NCBI RefSeq assembly: GCF_030812995.1
Contig: NZ_JAUSTT010000022.1
Span: forward strand, 27,792 to 91,791
Length of the DNA: 64,000 bases
Source of the DNA: Bacillus chungangensis
Lineage (GTDB): Bacteria; Bacillota; Bacilli; Bacillales; Bacillaceae_C
Reading direction: 5' to 3'
Shown: positions 17,528 to 27,845 of the stretch, piece by piece
How the letters are laid out: each line of letters begins with the position of its first letter
Position numbering within the stretch: position 1 is the first letter of the stretch
The notes under the pieces: generated by a model
The model's database searches: none
Seen by the model: the letters and a program-made list of their open reading frames with translations, nothing else
What the model was told of the DNA's origin: nothing
Program-made: the position numbers and the translations under genes

Positions 17528-19246
17528 TTATTCCTCAATCCACCATTCATGAGGTCTATTTTTCCCAGAAAGGTCTAAAGTCACCCCTTTCACTCTCTTT
17601 GAAACAGCCATTACGTTTTCCAATTCGGCAATCGGCAACAGCGGCAATTCTTCATTTAAGAGTTTTTGCCATTCTACATAAATTGCTTTCCGCTTTTCCT
17701 GGTCAGTTCCAACAATCTCCATATTTAATGCATCTTCAATTAACTTGTCACTTTCATTATTTACCCATCTAGGGTAATTCAAGATCGTATCAGAAGCCCA
17801 AATACCTGACGGGTCAGGGTCTGCACCAGTTGACCAGCCACCAAAGAATGCCTCTACAGAAGGGTCCGCATTTTGCAATTGATCATAGTAAAGGTTTGCA
17901 TCGATCATGTTTAATTCGGTCTTGATGCCTACATCTTCCCAATATTGAGTAATTGCTTTTGCCCGCGCCTCAAATGTTGGGTTGCCAGTATCATAGTGGC
18001 CGAATTTAATGACAAATTTCTCACCATTTGGATCTTCACGCCAGCCATCTCCATCCACATCTTTGTATCCAGCCTCATCTAATAGCTCCTGTGCTTTTTC
18101 AGGGTCATACTTATACTGTTTTAACAAATCGTTATCAGCGGAAATCCAGTGTGCTGTTGGAATTGGGCGATTCACTACTTTCCCTAGTCCAAAGTAGAAC
18201 GCATCGACCCATTCGTTTCTATCAATTGCTGTAAGAAGAGCTTGACGGAGCAGCTTGTTTTGAAATTTTGGCTCATTCATGATGTTTTTCTCCCCATCCC
18301 AAGTGCCAAGTCTGAAGCCAATGTAGTAATAAGTTTTATCAGGAGCTCTAACCACTTCTACATTTCCGAGTTTCTCAATTTCCTCCAAATTACTCGGATG
18401 AAATTCTGTCATGTCAAGTGCTGCGTTCTTTAACTCTCCAACAATGATCTCTGGGGCAATTACTTTAATAATCACTTTTTCGATATGCGGCTTTCCTTGC
18501 CAATAATCTTCATTGCGAACAAGTTCGACAGACTCGCCGGGAATTATTTTACTCACCTTATATGGACCGAGTCCAATCGGTTTTAGCCGCACTTGTGGTG
18601 AACCTGGTTGATCTTCAACTTTAACATTTTCAAACTCTTTTCGAGACATCGGATATGTCCAGACGTTTTCCAGATTATTTACTCTTGCTTCATCAAACGT
18701 TATTTCAATCGTATAATCATCTATTTTCTTCAATCCCGAAATGCTATCTGCTTTTCCTTCCCGATAGGCAGGAACCCCTTCAATCGTTTGTACATTTTTG
18801 TAGCGCGGCCCCTCGTATTTTGCATCAGCAAGCACCTCGATGCTAAAAATCCAATCATCTACTGTTAACTCTTCACCGTTATGCCATTTTACTCCCTTTT
18901 CAAATGTAAACAGATACGTTTTGTTGTCTTCTGTTTCCCATTTGGCGATACTTGGCTGCGGCCTAAGCTCTTCGTCATACGTTATTAAGCCATCATCAAA
19001 AAAATCAATCACTTCACTATCTACTGTACCTTTGTAATAATTAACATTGAAAATTCCATCTGGCGGACTATCAATGGCATAGACGAGAGTTCCACCATCT
19101 CTAGGACCTGAAGAGATTGGCTTCTCTATTTCTTTCTCTTGATTTTCATCTCGTTTCGTTGCTTTATTGCCGCTACAAGCGACTAAAAAAATCGATGCAA
19201 CAAGAAATACTGCTGTTATCCATAAGAAAGATTTTCTTTTTAGCAA
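17528..19246 (-). CDS. peptide-binding lipoprotein of the second ABC operon (SBP_bac_5)
   Basis: A 572-residue binding lipoprotein if read from the TTG at 19246. That start is chosen because GGGGGGAAAGATCA lies directly before it and gives a compact signal peptide MLKRKSFLWITAVFLV ending in the lipobox LVAC. An upstream in-frame ATG at 19294 would overlap the ATPase gene and give a non-signal N terminus. Conserved landmarks are TFEKGVKWHNGEELTVDDWIFS and PIGLGPYKVSKIIPGESVEL. It differs strongly from the AppA of the next operon, especially at the C terminus, so it probably binds a different set of peptides. Confidence 0.88.
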   Translation of the reverse strand: MLKRKSFLWITAVFLVASIFLVACSGNKATKRDENQEKEIEKPISSGPRDGGTLVYAIDSPPDGIFNVNYYKGTVDSEVIDFFDDGLITYDEELRPQPSIAKWETEDNKTYLFTFEKGVKWHNGEELTVDDWIFSIEVLADAKYEGPRYKNVQTIEGVPAYREGKADSISGLKKIDDYTIEITFDEARVNNLENVWTYPMSRKEFENVKVEDQPGSPQVRLKPIGLGPYKVSKIIPGESVELVRNEDYWQGKPHIEKVIIKVIAPEIIVGELKNAALDMTEFHPSNLEEIEKLGNVEVVRAPDKTYYYIGFRLGTWDGEKNIMNEPKFQNKLLRQALLTAIDRNEWVDAFYFGLGKVVNRPIPTAHWISADNDLLKQYKYDPEKAQELLDEAGYKDVDGDGWREDPNGEKFVIKFGHYDTGNPTFEARAKAITQYWEDVGIKTELNMIDANLYYDQLQNADPSVEAFFGGWSTGADPDPSGIWASDTILNYPRWVNNESDKLIEDALNMEIVGTDQEKRKAIYVEWQKLLNEELPLLPIAELENVMAVSKRVKGVTLDLSGKNRPHEWWIEE

Positions 19247-19271
19247 TGATCTTTCCCCCCATCGTAAATAT

Positions 19272-20264
19272 TCAATCGTAGAGAATACAAGCAACCTGAT
19301 GTCCTTGTTTCACCTCCTTTAAAATTGGCTTCACCTGCTGACACTTTTCTTCTGCTACTGGGCATCTCGTATGAAAAGGACAGCCCGACGGTGGATGAAC
19401 GGGATTAGGAACATCACCTTCAAGAACAATCCTTTCCTTTTTCTTTCGTGGATCTGGCTCGGGGATTGCTGAAATCAACGCTTGTGTGTAAGGATGCAGC
19501 GGATTTCTATATAAGTTTTTTTTATCCGCAAGTTCTACGATATTTCCTAAGTACATGACCCCAATCCGGTCACTCATATGTTTAACGACACTTAAATCGT
19601 GAGCAATAAATAAATAAGTTAAACCAAATTCATGCTGTAATTCTTTTAGCAGATTTAATACTTGCGATTGGACAGATACATCTAGAGCTGAAACAGGTTC
19701 ATCTGCAATAATCAGCTTAGGTTTAAGTGCAAGCGAACGTGCAATCCCAATCCGTTGTCTTTGTCCCCCGGAAAATTCATGTGCATATTTATAATATGCA
19801 TCTTTAGGCAATCCGACTTTTGTTAATAACTCCATCACTTCCGTTTTTAATTGTTTCATCCTTTTGCCTGTATAATTTCGCAGCGGCTCTGATATGATAT
19901 CCCCAACCATTTGTTTCGGATTCAATGATGCATAAGGATCTTGGAATACCATTTGAAAATTTTTTCTCTCCCTCCGTAATGTTCGCCCCCGTATATGAGT
20001 AATATCTTTTCCGTTAAAAAAAATTTTTCCTGCTGTAGGCTGAAGCAGTCTTAGTATCGTTCTTCCAACTGTTGATTTCCCACAACCAGACTCTCCTACA
20101 AGACCGAATGTTTCCCCGCTTTTAATTGTAAAACTAATGTTATCAACTGCTTTTACTTCAGCAACTTTTCTTCGTAAAAAACCGCCCTTAACTGGATAAT
20201 AGGTTTTCAGATTTTGAACGTCTAATAATTGTTTGTTATTTCTCCAGTCTGTGTTTTTCATCAC
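19272..20264 (-). CDS. peptide ABC transporter ATPase, OppF/AppF type (second operon)
   Basis: A 330-residue ATPase with Walker A GESGCGKST, Q-loop VFQDPYASLNP, signature FSGGQRQRIGIARSL and Walker B LIIADEPVSALD. The C-terminal CPFHTRCPVAEEKCQQ segment is typical of the oligopeptide subfamily. It starts within the last codons of the preceding ATPase gene, so translation is coupled. It pairs with the OppD-type ATPase upstream to energise the two permeases. Confidence 0.9.
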   Translation of the reverse strand: MMKNTDWRNNKQLLDVQNLKTYYPVKGGFLRRKVAEVKAVDNISFTIKSGETFGLVGESGCGKSTVGRTILRLLQPTAGKIFFNGKDITHIRGRTLRRERKNFQMVFQDPYASLNPKQMVGDIISEPLRNYTGKRMKQLKTEVMELLTKVGLPKDAYYKYAHEFSGGQRQRIGIARSLALKPKLIIADEPVSALDVSVQSQVLNLLKELQHEFGLTYLFIAHDLSVVKHMSDRIGVMYLGNIVELADKKNLYRNPLHPYTQALISAIPEPDPRKKKERIVLEGDVPNPVHPPSGCPFHTRCPVAEEKCQQVKPILKEVKQGHQVACILYD

Positions 20265-21292
20265 GATATGCCCATCCCTTCTTTTGGCATGCTCGTATCA
20301 TAAAGCAAGCAGGACACTTCATGGCCACTTTCTATTTCAGCAAGTATCGGTGTAATCACAGTGCATTCCGGCATCGCCTTTGGACATCGTGCAGCAAAAC
20401 GGCAGCCGACTGTTGGCATCTCGTTCAGAGAAGGAACAATTCCTTTAATAGACGACAATTCCTTTTTCTCTTCATCCATTTTCGGAATCGCACCTAATAA
20501 TAAGGAAGTATATGGATGTTTCGGATTGTAAAACAGCGTATCTACATCCGCCTTTTCTACCATTTTTCCAGCATACATTACAATTACGTGATCACACATT
20601 TCTGCAACAATACCTAAATCGTGAGTAATTAAAATAATCGCCATATCATTGGCATCTTGAATTTCTTTTAACAGTTCTAATATTTGGGCTTGTACTGTCA
20701 CATCTAGTGCTGTTGTTGGTTCATCGGCAATTAAAAGCTTAGGCTGACAGGCAATCGCGATGGCTATCATAACACGCTGTCTCATTCCGCCTGATAGTTG
20801 ATGGGGGTATTCATCCATCATTTTTTCAGGTCTGGAGATGCCAACACTTTTTAGAAGCTGAATACTTTGGATTCTCGCCTCTTTTTTAGAGATTTTCATA
20901 TGATTTAAAAACGCTTCACTCACTTGAAACCCAATAGTGAATACGGGATTTAAAGACGTCATTGGTTCTTGAAAAATCATCGAAATATCCTTCCCGCGTA
21001 TTCGATTCATTTCTTGTTCAGATAGTGTGTCAAGCCGCTTGCCTTCAAAATAAATATGACCGCCAACAATTTTGCTTCCTTGCTTCGGAAGCAGCTTCAT
21101 GATAGATAAAGACATCACACTTTTTCCGCATCCTGACTCCCCAACAACTCCTACTACTTCACGGCGTTTGATACTGAGTGAAACGTCATCTACTGCGTTA
21201 TGATAAGTCCCATTGATGTCAAAGGCTGTTTTTAAATTGGCTATTTTTAAAATGGCTTCTTCGTGATGAATGTTTGATTTGATCTTCATCAT
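20261..21292 (-). CDS. peptide ABC transporter ATPase, OppD/AppD type (second operon)
   Basis: A 343-residue ATPase and the first gene of the second operon. It has Walker A GESGCGKSV, Q-loop IFQEPMTSLNP, signature LSGGMRQRVMIAIAI, Walker B LLIADEPTTALD and the C-terminal CRFAARCPKAMPEC cysteines. Two adjacent ATG codons are possible starts; the second (21289) is better spaced from AGAGGTG. The promoter should lie in the 263-base AT-rich spacer shared with the divergent ABC-F gene. Confidence 0.9.
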   Translation of the reverse strand: MMKIKSNIHHEEAILKIANLKTAFDINGTYHNAVDDVSLSIKRREVVGVVGESGCGKSVMSLSIMKLLPKQGSKIVGGHIYFEGKRLDTLSEQEMNRIRGKDISMIFQEPMTSLNPVFTIGFQVSEAFLNHMKISKKEARIQSIQLLKSVGISRPEKMMDEYPHQLSGGMRQRVMIAIAIACQPKLLIADEPTTALDVTVQAQILELLKEIQDANDMAIILITHDLGIVAEMCDHVIVMYAGKMVEKADVDTLFYNPKHPYTSLLLGAIPKMDEEKKELSSIKGIVPSLNEMPTVGCRFAARCPKAMPECTVITPILAEIESGHEVSCLLYDTSMPKEGMGIS

Positions 21293-21528
21293 GACACCTC
21301 TATCTTTTTATTATGTAGTTAGTGTTTTAAATTCATATTATGTAAGCGTACAATAGATTATTATCTTTATTCATTGGTATTTGATTTTTCTGAAAAAGAT
21401 CGTCGCAGCTTTCTTCCTTATTATAGGTATACTTCTAATAGGTAGTATTTTTTCCACCAACAAGGAAAATGGCGGATTGTAGCTCACAAATATATCTTGT
21501 TAGCTGCATCCATGCTATAATCATTTAG

Positions 21529-23175
<1,647 letters not shown>

Positions 23176-23183
23176 ATTATTGA

Positions 23184-23220
23184 AAGAAGTAGTCAACATA
23201 AGTTGGTTACTTCTTTTTTA
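23184..23220 (+). terminator. terminator of the ABC-F gene
   Basis: AAGAAGTAGTCAAC and GTTGGTTACTTCTT pair around a short loop and are followed by a T run, 8 bases past the stop codon. Confidence 0.8.
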
Positions 23221-23256
23221 AACAAAGCTTTGTTGGAAGCATTTATTGATAAGCTT

Positions 23257-24117
23257 TTACGCTTTCAATAAATGCATAACCTTATCTGTTATAGCCGCTA
23301 ATTTTTCCGCATTTTTTTTGTACATTTGTTTTGCTTCAGGTACTTCTGTTTGCAATGAAAATAATTCAAGATCAGCTTGTGTTTTTTTCAAGACAGCGAG
23401 CAGCAAAGGTCTGGTCTGTGGAGTAGGGACTTGTATTTGATCGTCATAAATATCTACAGTTAATTCACCAAAGTGGTCTACTTGCCCAATAAAGACATTA
23501 TCAACCGTAACGTTCAACTTTTCCAATTCTGCTTCTAGCCATTGACGATTATAACCACTTTCAGCCAGCGGTTCGTCCATTATTTCACCTTCCATGATCA
23601 CTGTCTGCGGCTCTTTTTCAGCTGCGACGGTTATGCCTAGTTGTTTAGGGGTGAGCGGTTGTTTTTCTTTCTTGAGCAGAACGTTTAAATCCCCATTCGC
23701 TTCTAAAATAGCGAATTCAACATCGGCAACTCGATATGCATCCTTTTTGCGCAGCAGTTCCATTAAGTCATCTACTGTATATTTTTCTTTAGCGAGATTT
23801 TCTTCTTGAATTTTACCATCTTTAATAATAACCGATGCTTTTCCTTCAATAAAATCGCGGAATTTTTTGTTTTTCATTGTCGCTAAATTTACAAAGAAAG
23901 GGATAGCTGTCCACACAATTAACCCCATTACACCAACATAATAATTACTTTCCAGCCCAGTTGAAATTTCAGCTGCAATACTTCCAATTGTAATGCCAAT
24001 AACGTATTCAAATAAGGACAGCTGAGAAAACTGTTTCTTCCCTAACCATTTTGTCAACAGAAATAAAATAATTAATAAGGTGAAAGAGCGAATGATAACT
24101 TCTATCCACTGTGACAA
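23257..24117 (-). CDS. YetF-type (DUF421) membrane protein with C-terminal DUF1657-like segment
   Basis: A 286-residue protein. The first 85 residues hold about three membrane helices and include the family motifs LLTKWLGKKQFSQLSLFEYVIG and GSIAAEIS. Two soluble YetF modules follow, with KASVIIKDGKI and the RQWLEAELEKLNVTVDNVF segment. The last 45 residues (AVLKKTQADLELFSLQ...AKQMYKKNAEKL) do not belong to YetF. They resemble the separate DUF1657 protein encoded 390 bases upstream (SGLKSAQANLESFALA...AKQLYRNAAEQT). YetF/DUF1657 fusions are known from spoVA-type spore heat-resistance operons. The molecular function is unknown. Confidence 0.85.
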   Translation of the reverse strand: MSQWIEVIIRSFTLLIILFLLTKWLGKKQFSQLSLFEYVIGITIGSIAAEISTGLESNYYVGVMGLIVWTAIPFFVNLATMKNKKFRDFIEGKASVIIKDGKIQEENLAKEKYTVDDLMELLRKKDAYRVADVEFAILEANGDLNVLLKKEKQPLTPKQLGITVAAEKEPQTVIMEGEIMDEPLAESGYNRQWLEAELEKLNVTVDNVFIGQVDHFGELTVDIYDDQIQVPTPQTRPLLLAVLKKTQADLELFSLQTEVPEAKQMYKKNAEKLAAITDKVMHLLKA

Positions 24118-24200
24118 TATTGGTAAACCTCCCTTTTACATTTTAACGTAATGTTCAATAAGCTATTGCTAAAGATCAACATTTTTAGAATTCCATCTTT

Positions 24201-24404
24201 CTAAGGCTGATATTGTCGTTCTTCCCGCTCTAATGTCATTAATCTTTTTCGAATATCCTCAATGATTTCATCCATCTCGATCATAGATTCATGAAAAAGA
24301 CGCTGCTCATTGTCTACTGTTGTTTTTAAAGCTAATTCACTAAAGCTGGCTTGTATGCTTTTCAAATTTGCATAAGACGTTTTTACGTTGGAATATACTG
24401 TCAC
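24201..24404 (-). CDS. DUF1657 family small protein (copy 1)
   Basis: A 67-residue soluble, helical protein. The GTG at 24404 is chosen because ATGGAGGATTTGAAA precedes it and it gives the family-typical beginning (translated MTVYSNVKTSYANLKS). The body is a predicted helical hairpin with the pattern LKS...ASFSELALKT...LFHESMIEMDEIIEDI. It lies between a second DUF1657 gene and the YetF-type gene, all on the minus strand with short gaps. DUF1657 proteins occur mainly in spore formers; their role is unknown. Confidence 0.78.
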   Translation of the reverse strand: MTVYSNVKTSYANLKSIQASFSELALKTTVDNEQRLFHESMIEMDEIIEDIRKRLMTLEREERQYQP

Positions 24405-24507
24405 TTTCAAATCCTCCATTAACAATATACTTCAAATCTCAGCTTCTACAGTAAAGCTTTATTAAAAGCTAGGATGACCCATTACAATGAGCCATCCACC
24501 ATAGTTG

Positions 24508-24714
24508 CTACTGCTCTCGATATTGGGGTTCTTCTTCTTCTACTTGATGTAAACGTGGTAAAATCGAATCAATAACTAGCTGCGTTTGTTCAGCAGCATT
24601 TCGGTACAACTGCTTTGCTTGTTGGTTATCTGTAGCTAAGGCAAAACTTTCTAAGTTAGCTTGTGCACTTTTTAACCCTGAAATCGTTTGTCTTATATCG
24701 TTAATAACAGTCAT
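24508..24714 (-). CDS. DUF1657 family small protein (copy 2)
   Basis: A 68-residue protein beginning MTVINDIRQTISGLKSAQAN and continuing LESFALATDNQQAKQLYRNAAEQ. This is the clearest family member in the cluster. The start has GAGAGGGAAAAAG upstream. It is the first gene of the DUF1657-DUF1657-YetF set. Its central 40 residues align by eye with the C terminus of the YetF-type protein, which points to an ancient domain duplication or fusion. Confidence 0.85.
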   Translation of the reverse strand: MTVINDIRQTISGLKSAQANLESFALATDNQQAKQLYRNAAEQTQLVIDSILPRLHQVEEEEPQYREQ

Positions 24715-25070
24715 ACTTTTTCCCTCTCTTTCGTTTCTTTAGAAAATCATCTGCTCATGACTTCATTTTATTTTGTGATAGCAATGTGTTAATTATCGAT
24801 TGAAATGTTTTCCATCTTTGATATTACCGTATTTAAAATACTGGCATTCTCTGTCAGCTGTCTGTTTTATAAAGGATCATTATTTCTTAATGGCTTTACG
24901 TTCATATTGGAGATAGTCATCGTTCCATATTTCGGCTATACTAATATTTAGGATTTCGAAATAATTATATAGAGGTTGTTCAAAAGGGATATGGGAAAAA
25001 TGAGAATTTCATATCATCATTCTTAAATTTCTTTACTCTTTCATTTGAACATCAAGAAAGGAGATTTTGG
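24715..25070. other. divergent spacer between the DUF1657 cluster and pepF
   Basis: A 356-base AT-rich spacer. It should hold the promoters of both sides. I found no clear sporulation-type promoter for the DUF1657 side, no riboswitch and no small gene. AAGAAAGGAGATTTTGG at its right end is the pepF ribosome binding site. Confidence 0.5.
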
Positions 25071-26885
25071 ATGAAAAACCAAACTGAAAAACGATTCACA
25101 CGGGCAGAAGTACCGGAACATTTAACATGGGATCTCCGTGACTTATTTGCCACAAAAAAGGATTGGGAAATGGAATGGAAAGCTATTCAGGAAGATTTAC
25201 CGATAGTTACGAAGTTTAAAGGCAAGTTAGGAGAGCAGGCAAAAAATCTTTTAGATTGCTTAAAAGCAGCAGATGCGTTAGAACAGCGCATGATTCATGT
25301 GGCAACTTATGCCAATTTACAGCTATCCGGAGATGGAACCGATCCCGGAAATCAAAGCGACGCCGCCAAGGCAGCTGCATTGCTCTCTAAAGTAAGAGCA
25401 GCCCTCGCTTTTATTGATACCGAGATTCTCTCCTTATCTGAAGAGACCATAAAAAAGTACATAAAAGAAGAGAGCGAATTATCTGTTTATCAAAATCTTA
25501 TAGATGATTTGCTTGAAAAGAAAGCCCATATGCTTTCAGCCGAAACAGAAGAAGCACTTGCATCCTTAGGTGAAGTGATGGGTGCACCATATATGATTTA
25601 TCAACGAAGCAAAGCATCAGACATGCAATTTGCATCAATTACAGATGAAAGCGGAAATGAACTTCCGATGTCATTTGCTTTATTTGAGGATCGCTATGAA
25701 CTTTCAAGCAATACAACAGAACGCCGTCATGCATATGATTCCTTTATTGCAACTTTAAAACAGTATCAGCATACTTTCTCAGCCGCATATGCTACTGAAG
25801 TAACAAAACAAGTAAAGCTTTCCCGCCTTCGTCAATACAGCTCTGTGACTGATATGCTGCTTAAACCGCAGCATGTAACGAAGGAAATGTATGAAAATCA
25901 ATTAGATGTGATTCAAACGGAGCTTGCTCCCCACATGCGCCGCTATGCACAATTGAAAAAACGTCAATTAGGAATCGATCGCATGAAATTTTGTGATTTA
26001 AAAGCTCCACTTGACCCTGAGTTTAACCCAGCTACCACTTATGAAGAAGCTTCTGAAACGATCATGGATGCATTGCAAATCATGGGGACAGAATACAGTA
26101 ATATGGTAAAAAAGGCTTTAACAGAACGTTGGGTTGACTTAGCCGATAATATTGGGAAAGCTACTGGCGCATTTTGTTCTAGTCCATACGGTGCTCATCC
26201 TTATATATTAATTACATGGACAAATACGATGCGCAGTGCCTTTGTGCTTGCACATGAAATTGGCCATGCGGGACATTTTTATTTAGCAGGAAAACATCAA
26301 TCAAGGGTAAATACCCGTCCATCTACTTATTTCATTGAAGCACCATCGACTATGAATGAACTGCTGCTTGGCAATTATTTATTATCGAAGACGAAAGATG
26401 TGCGTATGAAACGTTGGGTTATCTTACAGCAGCTCGGTACTTATTATCATAATTTTGTTACACACTTATTAGAAGGAGCGTTCCAACGCCGTGTCTATGA
26501 CCTTGCAGAGCAAGGATTGCCGATTACAGCTTCCCTTCTTTGTGAGCAAAAAGCTCGTGTGCTTTCCGATTTCTGGGGTGATACGGTTGAAATTGATGAG
26601 GGTGCCAGTTTAACGTGGATGCGACAGCCTCATTATTATATGGGTCTATATCCGTACACATATTCTGCTGGTCTTACTGTTTCAACTGCCGCAGCACAGA
26701 TGATTTTCAAAGAAGGCCAGCCTGCTGTCGATCGTTGGCTTGATGTCCTAAAATCTGGAGGAACATTGAAACCACTTGAGCTGATTAGAAAAGCAGGGGT
26801 TGATATGTCAAATCCAAATGCTATTAAAGAAGCAGTAGCTTATGTAGGTACACTTGTTGATGAACTAGAAAAGAGCTACGAGTAA
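25071..26885 (+). CDS. pepF: oligoendopeptidase F
   Basis: A cytosolic zinc endopeptidase of the M3B family that cuts oligopeptides of medium length. The 604-residue length is typical. The zinc site HEIGH lies at residues 395-399, followed by GHFYLAGKHQ and the downstream EAPSTMNELLL, which supplies the third ligand. The N-terminal PF08439-like helical part (residues about 115-185) precedes the catalytic domain. A likely cellular role is breakdown of peptides brought in by systems such as the two ABC operons 4-16 kb away, but that link is only inferred. Confidence 0.95.
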   Translation: MKNQTEKRFTRAEVPEHLTWDLRDLFATKKDWEMEWKAIQEDLPIVTKFKGKLGEQAKNLLDCLKAADALEQRMIHVATYANLQLSGDGTDPGNQSDAAKAAALLSKVRAALAFIDTEILSLSEETIKKYIKEESELSVYQNLIDDLLEKKAHMLSAETEEALASLGEVMGAPYMIYQRSKASDMQFASITDESGNELPMSFALFEDRYELSSNTTERRHAYDSFIATLKQYQHTFSAAYATEVTKQVKLSRLRQYSSVTDMLLKPQHVTKEMYENQLDVIQTELAPHMRRYAQLKKRQLGIDRMKFCDLKAPLDPEFNPATTYEEASETIMDALQIMGTEYSNMVKKALTERWVDLADNIGKATGAFCSSPYGAHPYILITWTNTMRSAFVLAHEIGHAGHFYLAGKHQSRVNTRPSTYFIEAPSTMNELLLGNYLLSKTKDVRMKRWVILQQLGTYYHNFVTHLLEGAFQRRVYDLAEQGLPITASLLCEQKARVLSDFWGDTVEIDEGASLTWMRQPHYYMGLYPYTYSAGLTVSTAAAQMIFKEGQPAVDRWLDVLKSGGTLKPLELIRKAGVDMSNPNAIKEAVAYVGTLVDELEKSYE

Positions 26886-26954
26886 GCATGTGAAGTAATG
26901 CTTTAATATGTAAAGGCGTAAGCCCTTCATCCTTCAAGCGTTAAAGTAAATTTT

Positions 26955-26990
26955 AAGGCTGAACGAAGTATTTTATCTTCGTTCAGCTTT
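26955..26990 (+). terminator. terminator of pepF
   Basis: GGCTGAACGAAG and CTTCGTTCAGCTTTT form a strong stem around TATTTTAT, followed by a T-rich tract. Confidence 0.85.
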
Positions 26991-27043
26991 TATTTTTTAA
27001 AAAATAGGAATCAAAGTACTTCTCAATAAAATTTACTTTGACA

Positions 27044-27085
27044 GATAGAGTAATTTACGATAATATTACTCTATCATGTAGAGTA
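27044..27085 (+). promoter_or_regulatory. likely PadR operator
   Basis: Two overlapping inverted repeats lie just before the padR gene: GATAGAGTAAT...ATTACTCTATC (27044-27075, 10-base spacer) and TACTCT...AGAGTA (27067-27085). PadR-type regulators usually bind such dyads in their own promoter, so this is probably an autoregulatory site for the three-gene operon. Confidence 0.6.
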
Positions 27086-27109
27086 TTAATCGGACAAGGA
27101 AGGAGAATT

Positions 27110-27436
27110 ATGATTAGAAGCGATTTGATTCGTGGACATTTGGATTCCATTATATTACGGTTGATTTTTGAGAAAGATCAATATGGCTACGAAATATCAA
27201 AAGAAATTAGTTCAAGAACAAACGATCGATTTCAAATTAAGGAAGCAACTCTATACGCGGTTTTTCAACGACTAGAAAGAAAAGAATTAATTGAATCTTA
27301 TGTTGGCAGTGTATCACACGGCGGAAAACGAAAATATTACAGAATCACCACTTTAGGAAAAGCTTATTTAAAAGAAATGGTAGAAGAATGGAAGGAAATA
27401 AAAGAAATCATCGATTTGTTTATGGAGGGATTATAA
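27110..27436 (+). CDS. PadR family transcriptional regulator
   Basis: A 108-residue winged-helix regulator. It begins MIRSDLIRGHLDSIILRLI and shows the PadR core YGYEISKEIS...ATLYAVFQRLERKELIESY and the wing GGKRKYYRITTLGKAYL. An AAGGAGAATT site precedes the ATG. It overlaps the next gene by one base (TAATG), so the pair is co-translated. PadR regulators next to HAAS/DUF1700 membrane proteins are common in Bacillus and often control them; the signal is unknown. Confidence 0.9.
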   Translation: MIRSDLIRGHLDSIILRLIFEKDQYGYEISKEISSRTNDRFQIKEATLYAVFQRLERKELIESYVGSVSHGGKRKYYRITTLGKAYLKEMVEEWKEIKEIIDLFMEGL

Positions 27437-27834
27437 TGAATAGATTGAAAAATCATGTAGATTATTTGTTTAAGGATATTCCAGACAGCGAACAAGTTAA
27501 TACAATAAAGCAGGAAATTTTTCAAAACCTTGAAGAAAAAGTCTGGGACTTAATCTCACAGGGAAAAGAAGAAGAAGACGCAATAAATAAAGCAATTGTT
27601 GATTTCGGCGATATTGAAGAAATAAAAAATGAATTAGGGATAAAGAAGCCAATTAAAAAAAGAGCACCTAAATTAGATTTAGACTTTTCTATTTGGGGAA
27701 GTATGCTAATCATTGGATTATTTATGTTTATGAATTTCTATTATACCCCGAAAACGATTTGGTTTGTCTATCCTACATTTGTTGTTTTATGGTGGCCTCT
27801 TGCTTTGTTTTTTAGATTTCTGCGTTCTAAATAA
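27436..27834 (+). CDS. HAAS-domain membrane protein with one 2TM unit
   Basis: A 132-residue protein. Residues 1-70 are a soluble helical HAAS/DUF1700-like domain (MNRLKNHVDYLFKDIPDSEQ, then EDAINKAIVDFGDIEEIKNEL). After a basic linker comes one two-helix membrane unit, with SMLIIGLFMFMNFYYTPKTI leading to YPTFVVLWWPLALFF. The same unit is repeated four times in the next gene. Translation is coupled to padR by a one-base overlap with GGAGGGATT upstream. Confidence 0.82.
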   Translation: MNRLKNHVDYLFKDIPDSEQVNTIKQEIFQNLEEKVWDLISQGKEEEDAINKAIVDFGDIEEIKNELGIKKPIKKRAPKLDLDFSIWGSMLIIGLFMFMNFYYTPKTIWFVYPTFVVLWWPLALFFRFLRSK

Positions 27835-27845
27835 AAGGGGGATTT

